A stretch of 9,307 nt of DNA, taken from Desulfocapsa sp. Lineage in GTDB: Bacteria > Desulfobacterota > Desulfobulbia > Desulfobulbales > Desulfocapsaceae. The number at the start of each line of letters is the position of its first letter. Position 1 is the first letter of the stretch. Made by a program: the position numbers and the translations under genes. The notes under the pieces are model-generated. The model was not told the origin of the DNA, made no database searches, and saw only the letters and a program-made list of their open reading frames with translations. Positions 1-8,446 of the stretch are shown here, one piece after another. The stretch is from the NCBI GenBank assembly GCA_029942265.1, contig JAOZTO010000068.1, forward strand, positions 1-9,307. Direction: 5' to 3'.

Positions 1-1007
<1,007 letters not shown>

Positions 1008-1048
1008 TTTCGATTGGTGAACAATTTACCAATACAGTATCAGATATC

Positions 1049-1068
1049 TTACCTTATCTATAAGGTAA
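1049..1068 (+). repeat. Short inverted repeat just after atpD
   Basis: The sequence ttaccttat / ataaggtaa forms a 9-bp perfect inverted repeat with only two bases between the arms (1058-1059), so in RNA the innermost pair would open to a 4-nt loop. No T-run follows, so it is not a terminator. Its right arm overlaps the TAAG flank and the first bases of the palindromic element that begins at 1065. It may be a small mRNA-end or processing structure, or partly a by-product of the insertion junction. Confidence 0.4.
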
Positions 1069-1217
1069 CTATTCAGTTAGTACCCGATATTTGGCATAAC
1101 ACTGAACTGTAACTGTTCGGATGTGCCTCATATTCGTTCATTTGGACATTCGAAGCATAGTTTGCTATGTGAGAATGTCTAAAAATGGACGAAGATGGGA
1201 TGCAGCTGAATAGTTAC
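1065..1217. mobile_element. MITE-like palindromic element inserted between atpD and atpC
   Basis: A 153-bp non-coding block is bounded by perfect 12-bp terminal inverted repeats: gtaactattcag at 1065-1076 and ctgaatagttac at 1206-1217. The bases directly outside both ends are TAAG (1061-1064 and 1218-1221), as expected for a 4-bp target-site duplication. The interior is strongly self-complementary and carries no open reading frame. These features fit a miniature inverted-repeat transposable element or a large REP-like element. It sits inside an operon that is normally compact and ends 19 nt before the atpC start codon, just ahead of the atpC ribosome-binding site. No T-run follows the stem, so read-through is expected. 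The family is not recognised. An alternative is a native structured intercistronic RNA. Confidence 0.65.
1109..1217. repeat. Long near-perfect palindrome forming the right part of the element
   Basis: Bases 1109-1143 align without a gap to the reverse complement of 1183-1217 over 35 positions, with several mismatches and wobbles. Beyond these arms, gacattc (1145-1151) pairs with gaatgtc (1173-1179), and catag (1156-1160) pairs with ctatg (1165-1169) around a tttg loop. The left tip, gtaactgttcgg, matches the element's own terminal repeat at 10 of 12 positions. The 109-bp palindrome therefore looks like a complete smaller unit nested in the 153-bp element. Transcribed as RNA, it would fold into one long hairpin. 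Confidence 0.75.
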
Positions 1218-1236
1218 TAAGTATACGAGGATATAA

Positions 1237-1650
1237 ATGGCACAGCAAATACATTTAGAAGTAGTGACTCCAGCCGGCGCAGTTGTCAGCGAAGATGTTG
1301 ATATTGTTAATGCACCTGGTTATGGCGGTGACTTTGGTGTGTTGGCCAATCATGCTCCATTTCTTTCAACTATCAAAACCGGCCTCTTGACTTACGAACA
1401 GGGGAGTAGCAGAAAAAGTATGATGGTTAGTGGTGGCTTTTCAGAAGTTTCCAATAATAAAATTACTTTTCTTGTTGAGAGTGCTGAATTTGGTGGTGAT
1501 ATTGATGTAGATAGAGCTATGAAGGCGAAAGAGCGTGCAGAAAAACGCTTAGCTCAGGCCACGGCACAGGACGATAGTTTTAATCAGACTCGTGCAGAGG
1601 CTGCTTTGCAACGTGCAATGGCACGAATTAAAGTATCAAATATTGCTTGA
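1237..1650 (+). CDS. atpC: F1Fo ATP synthase subunit epsilon
   Basis: This is the epsilon subunit of the F1 central stalk. It links gamma to the c-ring and can inhibit ATP hydrolysis. At 137 residues it has the usual length. Residues 1-85 match the N-terminal beta-sandwich, including [13 protein letters not shown] (E. coli GELGIYPGHAPLL) followed by KTGLLTY. Residues from about 88 form the charged two-helix C-terminal domain, rich in Ala, Lys, Glu and Arg ([16 protein letters not shown]). The ATG at 1237 is preceded by a cgagg Shine-Dalgarno at 1226-1230. The gap to atpD is 229 bp, unusually long, and mostly filled by the palindromic element. A strong terminator follows, so this is the last gene of the atp operon. 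Confidence 0.97.
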   Translation: MAQQIHLEVVTPAGAVVSEDVDIVNAPGYGGDFGVLANHAPFLSTIKTGLLTYEQGSSRKSMMVSGGFSEVSNNKITFLVESAEFGGDIDVDRAMKAKERAEKRLAQATAQDDSFNQTRAEAALQRAMARIKVSNIA

Positions 1651-1674
1651 TTGGGTAATCTGTATTAATGTTTT

Positions 1675-1706
1675 AAGGTCGTCCTTGATTGGACGACCTT
1701 TTTTTT
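1675..1706 (+). terminator. Rho-independent terminator of the atp operon
   Basis: A perfect 10-bp stem, aaggtcgtcc (1675-1684) and ggacgacctt (1691-1700), encloses the 6-nt loop ttgatt. The stem runs into an uninterrupted T tract up to 1706. It begins 24 nt after the atpC stop. This is a textbook intrinsic terminator on the + strand, and it separates the atp operon from the GltA-like gene. Confidence 0.93.
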
Positions 1707-1711
1707 GCCCT

Positions 1712-1741
1712 TTGCATATCAATAAATCTGATACATGTATT
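1712..1741 (+). promoter_or_regulatory. Candidate sigma70-type promoter for the GltA-like gene
   Basis: TTGCAT at 1712-1717 and TGTATT at 1736-1741 are separated by 18 bases. Each matches the consensus hexamers only partly (4-5 of 6). The site lies between the atp terminator and the gltA-like start, where a promoter is required if the terminator works. The position is plausible and the motif match is weak. Confidence 0.3.
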
Positions 1742-1762
1742 CTGTTTTAATGAGGTGACGGT

Positions 1763-3184
1763 ATGAAAGCCAAGGAAAGAATGTCCATAGCTAGACAAAT
1801 GCCTATGGAAATGAATCCAGAAAAGCGAATTAATAACTTTGATGAGATAGTCTCTGGATTTAATGAATCTACTGTAATTCTTGAGGCAGAACGCTGTCTT
1901 CAATGCAAAAAACCATTATGTGTCAAGGGCTGCCCTATACATAATAATATTCCAGGTTTTATAAAACTTTTACGTGAAAACAAAATCGAAGAAGCCTACT
2001 GGGAACTCCGAAAAACAACTTCAATGCCAGCCATTTGTTCACGAGTCTGTCCCCATGAATTTCAGTGTGAAGGTTCTTGTATCCGTGGGAAAAAAAAGGG
2101 GCAATCTGTTTCTATAGGAATGATCGAACGATATATTGTTGATTGGATGGTTGAACATAAAAAAACAATGTTCACAGCATGTGCTCTTCCTGAAAATAAA
2201 AAAGTTGCAATAATAGGATCAGGGCCAGTTGGTTTTACAGTAGCGTATTGGCTTGCTCAGAAAGGAATTTACAGCACAATATTTGAATCATTACCAGTGT
2301 ATGGAGGTATGTTAACGGTTGGTATCCCATCATTTCGCCTGCCTCGTTCAATTATTAAAGCAGAAATTGAGGCACTTAAAGTATGTGGTGTTAAATTTAT
2401 TACTGGTGTCACAATAGGGAAGGATACATCAGTCGACGATTTACGCGCTGAAGGTTTTAGTGCCATATTTAACGGTGTTGGCGCGCACAAAAGTTTAAAA
2501 CTCGGATTAGAAGGAGAAAACAGTACAGAAGGGGTAATGCCTGGTGCTGAATATCTGAAGCGAGTTAATCTTGGTGAAAAAGTAAATTTAGGTGAAAAAG
2601 TTGTAGTTGTAGGTGGTGGAAATGTTGCAATTGATGTTGCTAGAACTGCACTTCGTTTAGGTTCAAAAGACGTCTTAGTTCTCTATCGAAGAAGTCGAGA
2701 AGAGATGCCTGCCTCTTCCATTGAGGTTCACCATCTAGAAGAAGAAAAAGTTCGTATTAAGTTCCTTGCTGCACCAATAAAGATTCATTCAAAAAACGGT
2801 AAGCTACAAAAGGTGGAGTGCGTTAAAATGGAACTTGGTGAGCCTGATGAATCAGGTCGTCGTCGACCGATTGCATTGAAAGGCTCAAACTTTACGATAG
2901 AAGCTGACTCACTAGTTGCAGCTATTAGTCAGGTTGTTGATCACACAGTTGATAAAGATGTTGATATAGATCTAATGTCCTGGGGAACGTATAACACTGA
3001 CCCTCAAACCCTTCAAACATCTGTGCCATATATTTTTGCAGGTGGTGATAATGTCCTTGGTCCACAAACTGTGGCAAAGTCTGTTTATCATGGCAAAGTT
3101 GCAGCTGAATCTATTGAACGATATCTTAATGGTCAGGATTTGAAAGAAGGAAGAAAGTTTTTGTGTAATTCAATCGACTGGTAG
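1763..3184 (+). CDS. GltA-like NAD(P)H oxidoreductase (glutamate synthase small-subunit family)
   Basis: This 473-residue protein belongs to the family of the glutamate synthase beta (small) chain, which moves electrons between NAD(P)H, FAD and Fe-S clusters. Two four-cysteine motifs (C45, C48, C53, C57 and C92, C96, C102, C106) should bind two [4Fe-4S] clusters. GSGPVG at 142-147 is the FAD loop, GGGN at 284-287 the NAD(P)H loop, and FAGGD at 425-429 the C-terminal FAD contact. Two positions differ from the usual pattern: GSGPVGF for GSGPAGL, and AISQ for AIGQ. The ATG at 1763 follows a good GAGGTGA ribosome-binding site (1752-1758). No glutamate synthase large subunit or NfnA/SudA-type partner lies beside it, so the physiological electron acceptor cannot be told. 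It could be a stand-alone GltA or the large chain of an NfnB/SudB-like enzyme. The gene stands alone after a terminator and is convergent with the amidase. Confidence 0.85.
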   Translation: MKAKERMSIARQMPMEMNPEKRINNFDEIVSGFNESTVILEAERCLQCKKPLCVKGCPIHNNIPGFIKLLRENKIEEAYWELRKTTSMPAICSRVCPHEFQCEGSCIRGKKKGQSVSIGMIERYIVDWMVEHKKTMFTACALPENKKVAIIGSGPVGFTVAYWLAQKGIYSTIFESLPVYGGMLTVGIPSFRLPRSIIKAEIEALKVCGVKFITGVTIGKDTSVDDLRAEGFSAIFNGVGAHKSLKLGLEGENSTEGVMPGAEYLKRVNLGEKVNLGEKVVVVGGGNVAIDVARTALRLGSKDVLVLYRRSREEMPASSIEVHHLEEEKVRIKFLAAPIKIHSKNGKLQKVECVKMELGEPDESGRRRPIALKGSNFTIEADSLVAAISQVVDHTVDKDVDIDLMSWGTYNTDPQTLQTSVPYIFAGGDNVLGPQTVAKSVYHGKVAAESIERYLNGQDLKEGRKFLCNSIDW

Positions 3185-3251
3185 TTTTAGAAAAATCTTC
3201 GATTTTGAATGAAATGCCTATTCTCGGACTGCCTCCTAGCAGATTGTTTGC

Positions 3252-5138
3252 TTAAAGACTTGCTGTGGTAGAGTTAATATAATTTTGAACACCCTGCACG
3301 ATTTCATCAACAATCATATCAAGAAAAAGATCGGATTTAAGATTTTCCAAATCCATCTGATTGGTAATAAAACCTATTTCGATCAAAATAGCAGGCATTT
3401 CAGCACCAATAAGTACATAAAATGGTGCCTGTTTTACGCCTAAATTTCTGAACTTATTTTTTTGTATTCCTTCAATACCATCACTAAGCGAATTGTGAAC
3501 GAATCCTGCAAGACGTGAAGACTCTTTAATTTTCGAATTCTTCATGATATCAGAAAGAATATCCTGGAGATCACTCATCTGGTGTGTGGATGTAGCATTC
3601 TCAAAAGCTGCCACTCTCATCGCTTCCGCATTTGTTGATAAGTTCAGATAATACGTTTCAAGCCCATGAATTTTAGGAGATGGATGAGCGTTAATATGCA
3701 GTGAAATAAAAAGATCAGCATCATTGGTGTTAGCTATGGCGGTACGTTCTTCGAGTGGGATGTAAATGTCTGTATCTCTGGTAAGGATGACTTCAGCATT
3801 AGTCTTGTCGGCAAGAATCGGTGCAAGGTTTTGAGCAATTTTCAGGACAATATCTTTTTCTTTCATACCAAAGGACGATGCACCTGGATCCTTTCCACCA
3901 TGTCCCGGATCAATCACAATTTTTCTGATCCCAAGACCAAGCTGTTGAGCAAGTGATAAAGCGTTCTTTGTGATATGTTTCTCAACGCTATCTATACCAG
4001 CCAAATCAATTTCATTGTCCTTTGACTGTCGTAGGTTTGACCTGACTTTCTTGAAATCTTCTAGGATAATTACTGTGCTAGACATTGAATTAATAGGAGA
4101 CGTGACGGTAGTGATTGTTCCAGAGGCAGTCGGTTTGGTATTTTGTGTTGGTGTGGTCACATTCGCAGGTGGTTTAGGAAGTGCTTTTTCAGGAATCTTT
4201 GAAGATACTTTTGGCTCACCACGAACATCAATAACAACACGAAACGGATCAGGTAGACTGAAAATTTTGTAGTCTGCTATTGACTCGATATCAAGAACCA
4301 CACGGACAATATCTGGTGTGAACTGTCCTGTTCGCACTTGTTGTAGTAATCCATCTTCAATCGGCACAGGGGATCTGAGTTTAGGATCGATATATGATTC
4401 TTGGAAATCAAGATAAAGCCTTCTCGGTTTATCTCCATTTTTTTCAAGGAGGCGTTCCTGGTAACGAACAGGACCTGATGTATTGATTACCACACGAGTG
4501 TAATTGTTGGATGACCAGTATTTAACTGGAAGGACGTTGGTAAGGTTTTCAAGATATGTGCGCTTGAGCATGGCATCAGGGATTGGAATGTCATGTTCTT
4601 TGGATATTTTTTTTAGTTTATCAGCCGCATGGGTGTACATATCCCCATTTTTAAAGTCGGAAATAATACGAGTGTAACTGGTAGCGGCTTTTTGTGGGTT
4701 ATCTCTTTTCGTCAGTTGGAGGTTGCCAACTGCATAAAGTGCATCATCGGCAAGCCGGTTTTCGGGAAAGAGGTCGGTGACATCACGGTAATAGGATAAA
4801 GATTCCTTAAGATCAATTTCATCGTGGAAACGATCATACATCTTTGAATACATGCGGCCAAGCATATAAAGACTCGGTGCTGCAAAATTGGATTTTGGTC
4901 CGGCAAGGTAAATTTTTCTAAAGGTTTGAACACCTTTGAGCCAGTTAGTTCTGGAATTACCAAGGGTGTTGTTGCTGTGAAGTTCGTTGTAATAAAACTT
5001 TGCCTGTTTGTACTGTTGCTCAAGGCTGATAAAATCACTGACACCACTGTCAATTTCGGCAGCCGAACAAAACCCTGTTGAAAAGCAAGTTGCAAAAATG
5101 AAAACAACGAGTAATTGTAAAAAAGACCGTGCCATCAT
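3252..5138 (-). CDS. Periplasmic N-acetylmuramoyl-L-alanine amidase (TPR-like, AMIN and Amidase_3)
   Basis: This 628-residue protein is predicted to cut the amide bond between MurNAc and the stem peptide, splitting septal peptidoglycan. Residues 1-27 are a Sec signal peptide ending in CSAA. Residues about 35-180 are helical with TPR-like repeats (for example 111-142 and 147-178), reminiscent of YbgF-type modules. Residues about 207-307 look like an AMIN domain that targets peptidoglycan. A Pro/Thr/Ser-rich linker (about 308-355) leads to the Amidase_3 domain from about 405. Expected zinc ligands are H413 (DPGHGG), E427 and H481 (SLHINAH), with catalytic E587 (ILIEIGF). A helical insert near 514-545 sits where AmiA/B/C enzymes carry their autoinhibitory helix. 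The start is either of two adjacent ATGs (5138 or 5135); the AGGG just upstream is better spaced for the second. The gene lies downstream of mutS on the same strand but has a candidate promoter of its own. Confidence 0.93.
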   Translation of the reverse strand: MMARSFLQLLVVFIFATCFSTGFCSAAEIDSGVSDFISLEQQYKQAKFYYNELHSNNTLGNSRTNWLKGVQTFRKIYLAGPKSNFAAPSLYMLGRMYSKMYDRFHDEIDLKESLSYYRDVTDLFPENRLADDALYAVGNLQLTKRDNPQKAATSYTRIISDFKNGDMYTHAADKLKKISKEHDIPIPDAMLKRTYLENLTNVLPVKYWSSNNYTRVVINTSGPVRYQERLLEKNGDKPRRLYLDFQESYIDPKLRSPVPIEDGLLQQVRTGQFTPDIVRVVLDIESIADYKIFSLPDPFRVVIDVRGEPKVSSKIPEKALPKPPANVTTPTQNTKPTASGTITTVTSPINSMSSTVIILEDFKKVRSNLRQSKDNEIDLAGIDSVEKHITKNALSLAQQLGLGIRKIVIDPGHGGKDPGASSFGMKEKDIVLKIAQNLAPILADKTNAEVILTRDTDIYIPLEERTAIANTNDADLFISLHINAHPSPKIHGLETYYLNLSTNAEAMRVAAFENATSTHQMSDLQDILSDIMKNSKIKESSRLAGFVHNSLSDGIEGIQKNKFRNLGVKQAPFYVLIGAEMPAILIEIGFITNQMDLENLKSDLFLDMIVDEIVQGVQNYINSTTASL

Positions 5139-5165
5139 ACCCTATCGGAGACTATTAGTAATGAA

Positions 5166-5197
5166 GCAGATGGAGATCTTTTTTGTGCACCATCTGT
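5166..5197 (-). other. Possible hairpin in the amidase mRNA leader
   Basis: cagatgg (5167-5173) and ccatctg (5190-5196) form a perfect 7-bp stem with a 16-nt loop; a G-T pair can extend it by one. It lies about 30 nt ahead of the amidase start and downstream of the candidate promoter, so it would be part of the leader. No T-run follows on the - strand. It may be regulatory or may be chance. Confidence 0.3.
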
Positions 5198-5221
5198 GTA
5201 GTTTGGGGATATATTGCAGTA

Positions 5222-5250
5222 ACTATACCTAAAAGGATATGCGAAGGCAA
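5222..5250 (-). promoter_or_regulatory. Candidate sigma70-type promoter for the amidase
   Basis: On the - strand, TTGCCT (5250-5245) and TATAGT (5227-5222) are spaced by exactly 17 bases and match the consensus at 4 of 6 and 5 of 6 positions. Transcription would start near 5215, giving a leader of about 75 nt that includes the hairpin at 5166-5197. The 131-bp gap after mutS and the lack of a clear mutS terminator mean the amidase could also be read from the upstream operon. Confidence 0.45.
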
Positions 5251-5269
5251 AAGAAAATAATTCAAACAC

Positions 5270-7942
5270 TTATTTGTTGAGCATTGTAAGAAGTTCATAA
5301 AGGGTGTCGAGCGCTTGCCGAGGACTGAGATTGTCAACATCAAGACCAAGCAGATGCTTACGAACTGCATTGTTTTCCGGTTGGGAAAAAAGTGACATTT
5401 GGTCTGGATGTGTTTTCTTACGCTTTCGCCTCCCTTGTACGCTTCCAGCAATAGCGGGGCTACCATCTTGGTCGAACTCACCCCTTTCAATGTTTTTAAG
5501 TATTTCACCAGCACGCTGAACGACACGATCAGGAACACCTGCAAGAGCCGCAACCTGGATTCCATAAGAACGATTAGTGCCACCTTTAATCAACTTATGG
5601 AGAAAGATAATGGTATCATTCCATTCGCGCACCGCAATCGAATAGTTTTTGACGCGATCTTCAGTTTTCGCCAGATCTGTTAGTTCATGATAATGGGTAG
5701 CAAAAAGGGTTTTGACGCCTTTGTTGTTCTTTTTCACTAGATCTTCGGCTACTGCCCAGGCAATGGATAGTCCGTCAAAAGTCGATGTACCACGCCCAAT
5801 TTCATCGAGGATAACAAGGCTTTTTTCAGTAGCATTATTTAGAATATTGGCAGTTTCATTCATTTCGACCATAAATGTTGATTGACCACGTCTTAGATCA
5901 TCCATGGCACCAACTCGTGTGAATATCCGATCGACAACACCTATGTCTGCAGATTTCGCAGGAACAAATGATCCCATCTGAGCCATGAGGACAATAAGAG
6001 CTGTTTGGCGCAATATAGTTGATTTCCCAGCCATATTTGGCCCTGTGATTATGAGCACTTCTTCCGATGTTTGATCAAGAAATACATCATTGGGCACGAA
6101 TTTTCCGCTTGGTATGGAACGCTCAATTACAGGGTGCCTACCTTCTTTTATGTCAATTATTTCATCATCGTTGACCGTGGGCATACGGTAACGATTGATT
6201 TGGGCAACTTCAGAAAGGCATACTAGGAAATCAATCTTGGCGAGGAGTTGAGCACTTTGCAGCAATCGTGAACTGTCCGCAGCAAGTTTTTTGCGAATAT
6301 CTGTGAAAAGCTGGTATTCAAGTTCAAGGCGTCGTTCCTGAGCGCCTAGAACCTTCGATTCAAATTCTTTGAGCTCAGGTGTAATAAAACGTTCTGCATT
6401 AACCAGTGTCTGTTTACGAATATAGGTTTCGGGCACATTTGCTGATTGCAGTCTGCTCACCTCAATAAAATACCCAAATACTTTATTAAAACCCACTTTC
6501 AGTTTTGCAATTCCGGTGGTAGCACGTTCTTGTGCTTCAAGATCAAGGATGAGTTGCTTACCGTGTCGCTGGATATGAATCAGCTCATCAAGTTCATCGT
6601 TGTATCCTGTTTTTATAAGCCTGCCTTCGCGGAGGGTGACAGGTGCCTCTTCGTTAATGGTGTTTTCGAGGAGGTGATGCATATCTGTGAGAATATCGAG
6701 ATCGTTGCCAATGGACTGGATGTGTTCTGCATCACATTGAAGAAGAAGTTCCTTGATTGACGGGAGCTGCGCAAGAGACTGTTTCAGTGCAAGCATATCA
6801 CGACCATTCCCATTACCAAGAACCATACGGCTATTGAGACGCTCAACATCATAAATAGCTGTAAGCTGTTCTCGGAAATTTTTCCTGACAGATGTGTGGT
6901 CGTGAAGAAATTGTACGGCTATCAGTCTTCTGTTGATTCGTTCTACATCTCGCAGTGGAAAAAGAATCTCCTGCTTCAACATCCTTGCACCCATCGGGGT
7001 ACAGGTGTGGTCAAGTATGGATAGAAGTGATCCTTCTCTCTTGGAACCGATAATTGTTTGGGTGAGCTCAAGATTACGTCTCGATGAATCATCAATCTGT
7101 AATATACGGTGGATGTCGATGGGGGTAAGTTGTTCGATGTGTCCGATATTACTTTGTTGGGTCTCCATAACATACTCAAGGAGCACCCCAGCGGCGATGA
7201 TTCCTTGAGTGAATGCTCCGCATCCAAATCCTGCAAGATTAGTCACCTGGAAATGTTCTATGAGAACATCAAGAGAGCTGGAAAGGTGAAAATGGGTCGC
7301 TGGTCGCTGGGTGACACATAATCCTGGCAGTACGGCTTGTGCCGTGTCCACCAGGTTTGTGATGATTTCAGTATCTTTTTCGCAGGTGAGCAACTCGGCA
7401 GGAGTCATGCGAGTGAGTTGATCGAGGATGTTGTCAGTAAGGTTTTTATGGTCAGTGAATTCACCCACAAGAAAAGATCCAGTGGAAAGATCGAGAAAGC
7501 TAATCCCGTATAAGACTTCTTCGCCCTTTTCTTTGTGGCTAATTGCGGCAACATAGAGATTGTCTTTGTCGTCAAGCAACTGCGAATCGGTAACAACTCC
7601 TGGGGAAACAACCCGGACTACCTCACGGCGCACAATACCTTTGGCTTCGTCTGGAGTCTCAGTCTGTTCGCAGATTGCGACTCTTTTTCCGGCGTTCACC
7701 AATTTAGCGAGATAGGATGTGGCGGCATGATAGGGGATGCCGCACATGGGCACTTGGTTTTCAGGATTCTTTTTGTTGCGTGCGGTGAGTGTTATTCCTA
7801 AAATTTTTGATGCAGTAACTGCATCATCGTAAAACATCTCATAAAAATCTCCCATACGATAGAAGAGAATAGTATCCTGATGTTGCTCTTTGATTTCAAG
7901 ATACTGCTGGAGCATGGGAGTGAGTTTTGCTGCTTTTGTCAT
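5270..7942 (-). CDS. mutS: DNA mismatch repair ATPase MutS
   Basis: MutS finds mispaired and looped bases and starts mismatch repair as a dimer or tetramer. The protein is full length at 890 residues. The N-terminal mismatch-reading domain has the Phe-x-Glu motif as F33-Y34-E35 in GDFYEMF. Connector, lever and clamp regions follow. The ABC-type ATPase has Walker [10 protein letters not shown] (634-642), the signature region near [13 protein letters not shown], Walker [11 protein letters not shown] (D713, E714) and the ATHYHELT histidine H750. A likely beta-clamp binding peptide, QMSLF, is at 848-852. The end ([14 protein letters not shown]) matches the C-terminal helix-turn-helix oligomerisation segment. 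The ATG shares its A with the stop of the preceding phosphoesterase gene (TAATG), and no Shine-Dalgarno is visible, so translation is probably coupled. Confidence 0.98.
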   Translation of the reverse strand: MTKAAKLTPMLQQYLEIKEQHQDTILFYRMGDFYEMFYDDAVTASKILGITLTARNKKNPENQVPMCGIPYHAATSYLAKLVNAGKRVAICEQTETPDEAKGIVRREVVRVVSPGVVTDSQLLDDKDNLYVAAISHKEKGEEVLYGISFLDLSTGSFLVGEFTDHKNLTDNILDQLTRMTPAELLTCEKDTEIITNLVDTAQAVLPGLCVTQRPATHFHLSSSLDVLIEHFQVTNLAGFGCGAFTQGIIAAGVLLEYVMETQQSNIGHIEQLTPIDIHRILQIDDSSRRNLELTQTIIGSKREGSLLSILDHTCTPMGARMLKQEILFPLRDVERINRRLIAVQFLHDHTSVRKNFREQLTAIYDVERLNSRMVLGNGNGRDMLALKQSLAQLPSIKELLLQCDAEHIQSIGNDLDILTDMHHLLENTINEEAPVTLREGRLIKTGYNDELDELIHIQRHGKQLILDLEAQERATTGIAKLKVGFNKVFGYFIEVSRLQSANVPETYIRKQTLVNAERFITPELKEFESKVLGAQERRLELEYQLFTDIRKKLAADSSRLLQSAQLLAKIDFLVCLSEVAQINRYRMPTVNDDEIIDIKEGRHPVIERSIPSGKFVPNDVFLDQTSEEVLIITGPNMAGKSTILRQTALIVLMAQMGSFVPAKSADIGVVDRIFTRVGAMDDLRRGQSTFMVEMNETANILNNATEKSLVILDEIGRGTSTFDGLSIAWAVAEDLVKKNNKGVKTLFATHYHELTDLAKTEDRVKNYSIAVREWNDTIIFLHKLIKGGTNRSYGIQVAALAGVPDRVVQRAGEILKNIERGEFDQDGSPAIAGSVQGRRKRKKTHPDQMSLFSQPENNAVRKHLLGLDVDNLSPRQALDTLYELLTMLNK

Positions 7943-8427
7943 TATAGTTGGTGAAGTGTTGCGTGTAGGCCATCTGATCCGGTAGTCAGTATGGCGTAGC
8001 TTCCAGGGGCTCCATGGCGACCGGTGGATGCAAAAGCACCAGGGTTGACAAAGAGGGTTTTTCCAATGGAGTGATTAACAGCAATATGTGTGTGGCCATA
8101 GACAATGCAATCTACGGTGGGGAACAGATCTAACATTCGATCTTCGATGTTGTGCCTGGCACCTGCTCCGTGGCAGAGACCGATGCTATATCCGTCAATT
8201 TCAATTACTCTGTCGGTGGGTAGAGCGTGGTAGGATGAAGCCTCACACATGTTTCCATGAACTGCATAGACTGTTTTATCTGTGAAAATATCTAAAATAG
8301 ATCGATCAGTTAAATCTCCAGCATGAAGAATAACGGAACAACTTTGAAATGCCGATTGCGCCTGTTTAACAAACCATGGGGACGGGTTTGTTATGTGCGT
8401 ATCTGAAAGTATGCCTATGTGAGTCAC
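7942..8427 (-). CDS. YfcE/MJ0936-type metallophosphoesterase
   Basis: This small calcineurin-like phosphodiesterase probably works on phosphodiester substrates with two metal ions; the physiological substrate of the family is generally unknown. From the GTG start it has 161 residues. Metal-binding motifs in order are SDTH (D9, H11), HAGD (D38), HGN (N59), CHGAG (H86) and GHTH (H112, H114). The GTG at 8427-8425 is preferred because it places the first beta strand (HIGILSDTH) at the N-terminus, as in relatives, and because AGGAG lies at 8443-8439, just after the upstream stop. A longer frame to 8541 would add 38 residues that overlap the neighbouring gene and have no family look. The gene ends by overlapping the mutS start by one base, so the two are probably co-translated. 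Confidence 0.88.
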   Translation of the reverse strand: MTHIGILSDTHITNPSPWFVKQAQSAFQSCSVILHAGDLTDRSILDIFTDKTVYAVHGNMCEASSYHALPTDRVIEIDGYSIGLCHGAGARHNIEDRMLDLFPTVDCIVYGHTHIAVNHSIGKTLFVNPGAFASTGRHGAPGSYAILTTGSDGLHATLHQL

Positions 8428-8438
8428 GGCAGAGTGTT

Positions 8439-8443
8439 CTCCT
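8439..8443 (-). promoter_or_regulatory. Ribosome-binding site that fixes the GTG start of the phosphoesterase
   Basis: On the - strand AGGAG lies four bases beyond the TAA of the secreted-protein gene and 11 nt before the GTG at 8427. The spacing is slightly long, but no ATG or TTG lies between in this frame. An ATG 36 bases upstream (8463) has no comparable site. Confidence 0.6.
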
Positions 8444-8446
8444 GAA

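Noticed and set aside
2564..2599. Tandem 18-bp repeat encoding VNLGEK twice, just before the NAD(P)H loop of the GltA-like protein
   Set aside because: The two copies match at 15 of 18 bases, but relatives have a segment of the same length here, so it is not an insertion. The resemblance is probably chance substitution.
3192..3206. Small hairpin aaaatc / gatttt between the convergent genes, considered as a bidirectional terminator
   Set aside because: The stem has 6 bp, almost all A-T, with a 3-nt loop and no proper T-run on either strand. It is too weak to call.
4712..5107. 131-residue open frame on the - strand inside the amidase gene
   Set aside because: It overlaps the TPR-like part of the amidase in another frame and shows no domain or ribosome-binding site.
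5155..5583. 142-residue - strand frame running from the mutS 3' end into the gap
   Set aside because: It is mostly a shadow of the mutS C-terminus in another frame. It has no start signal, and its composition is not protein-like.
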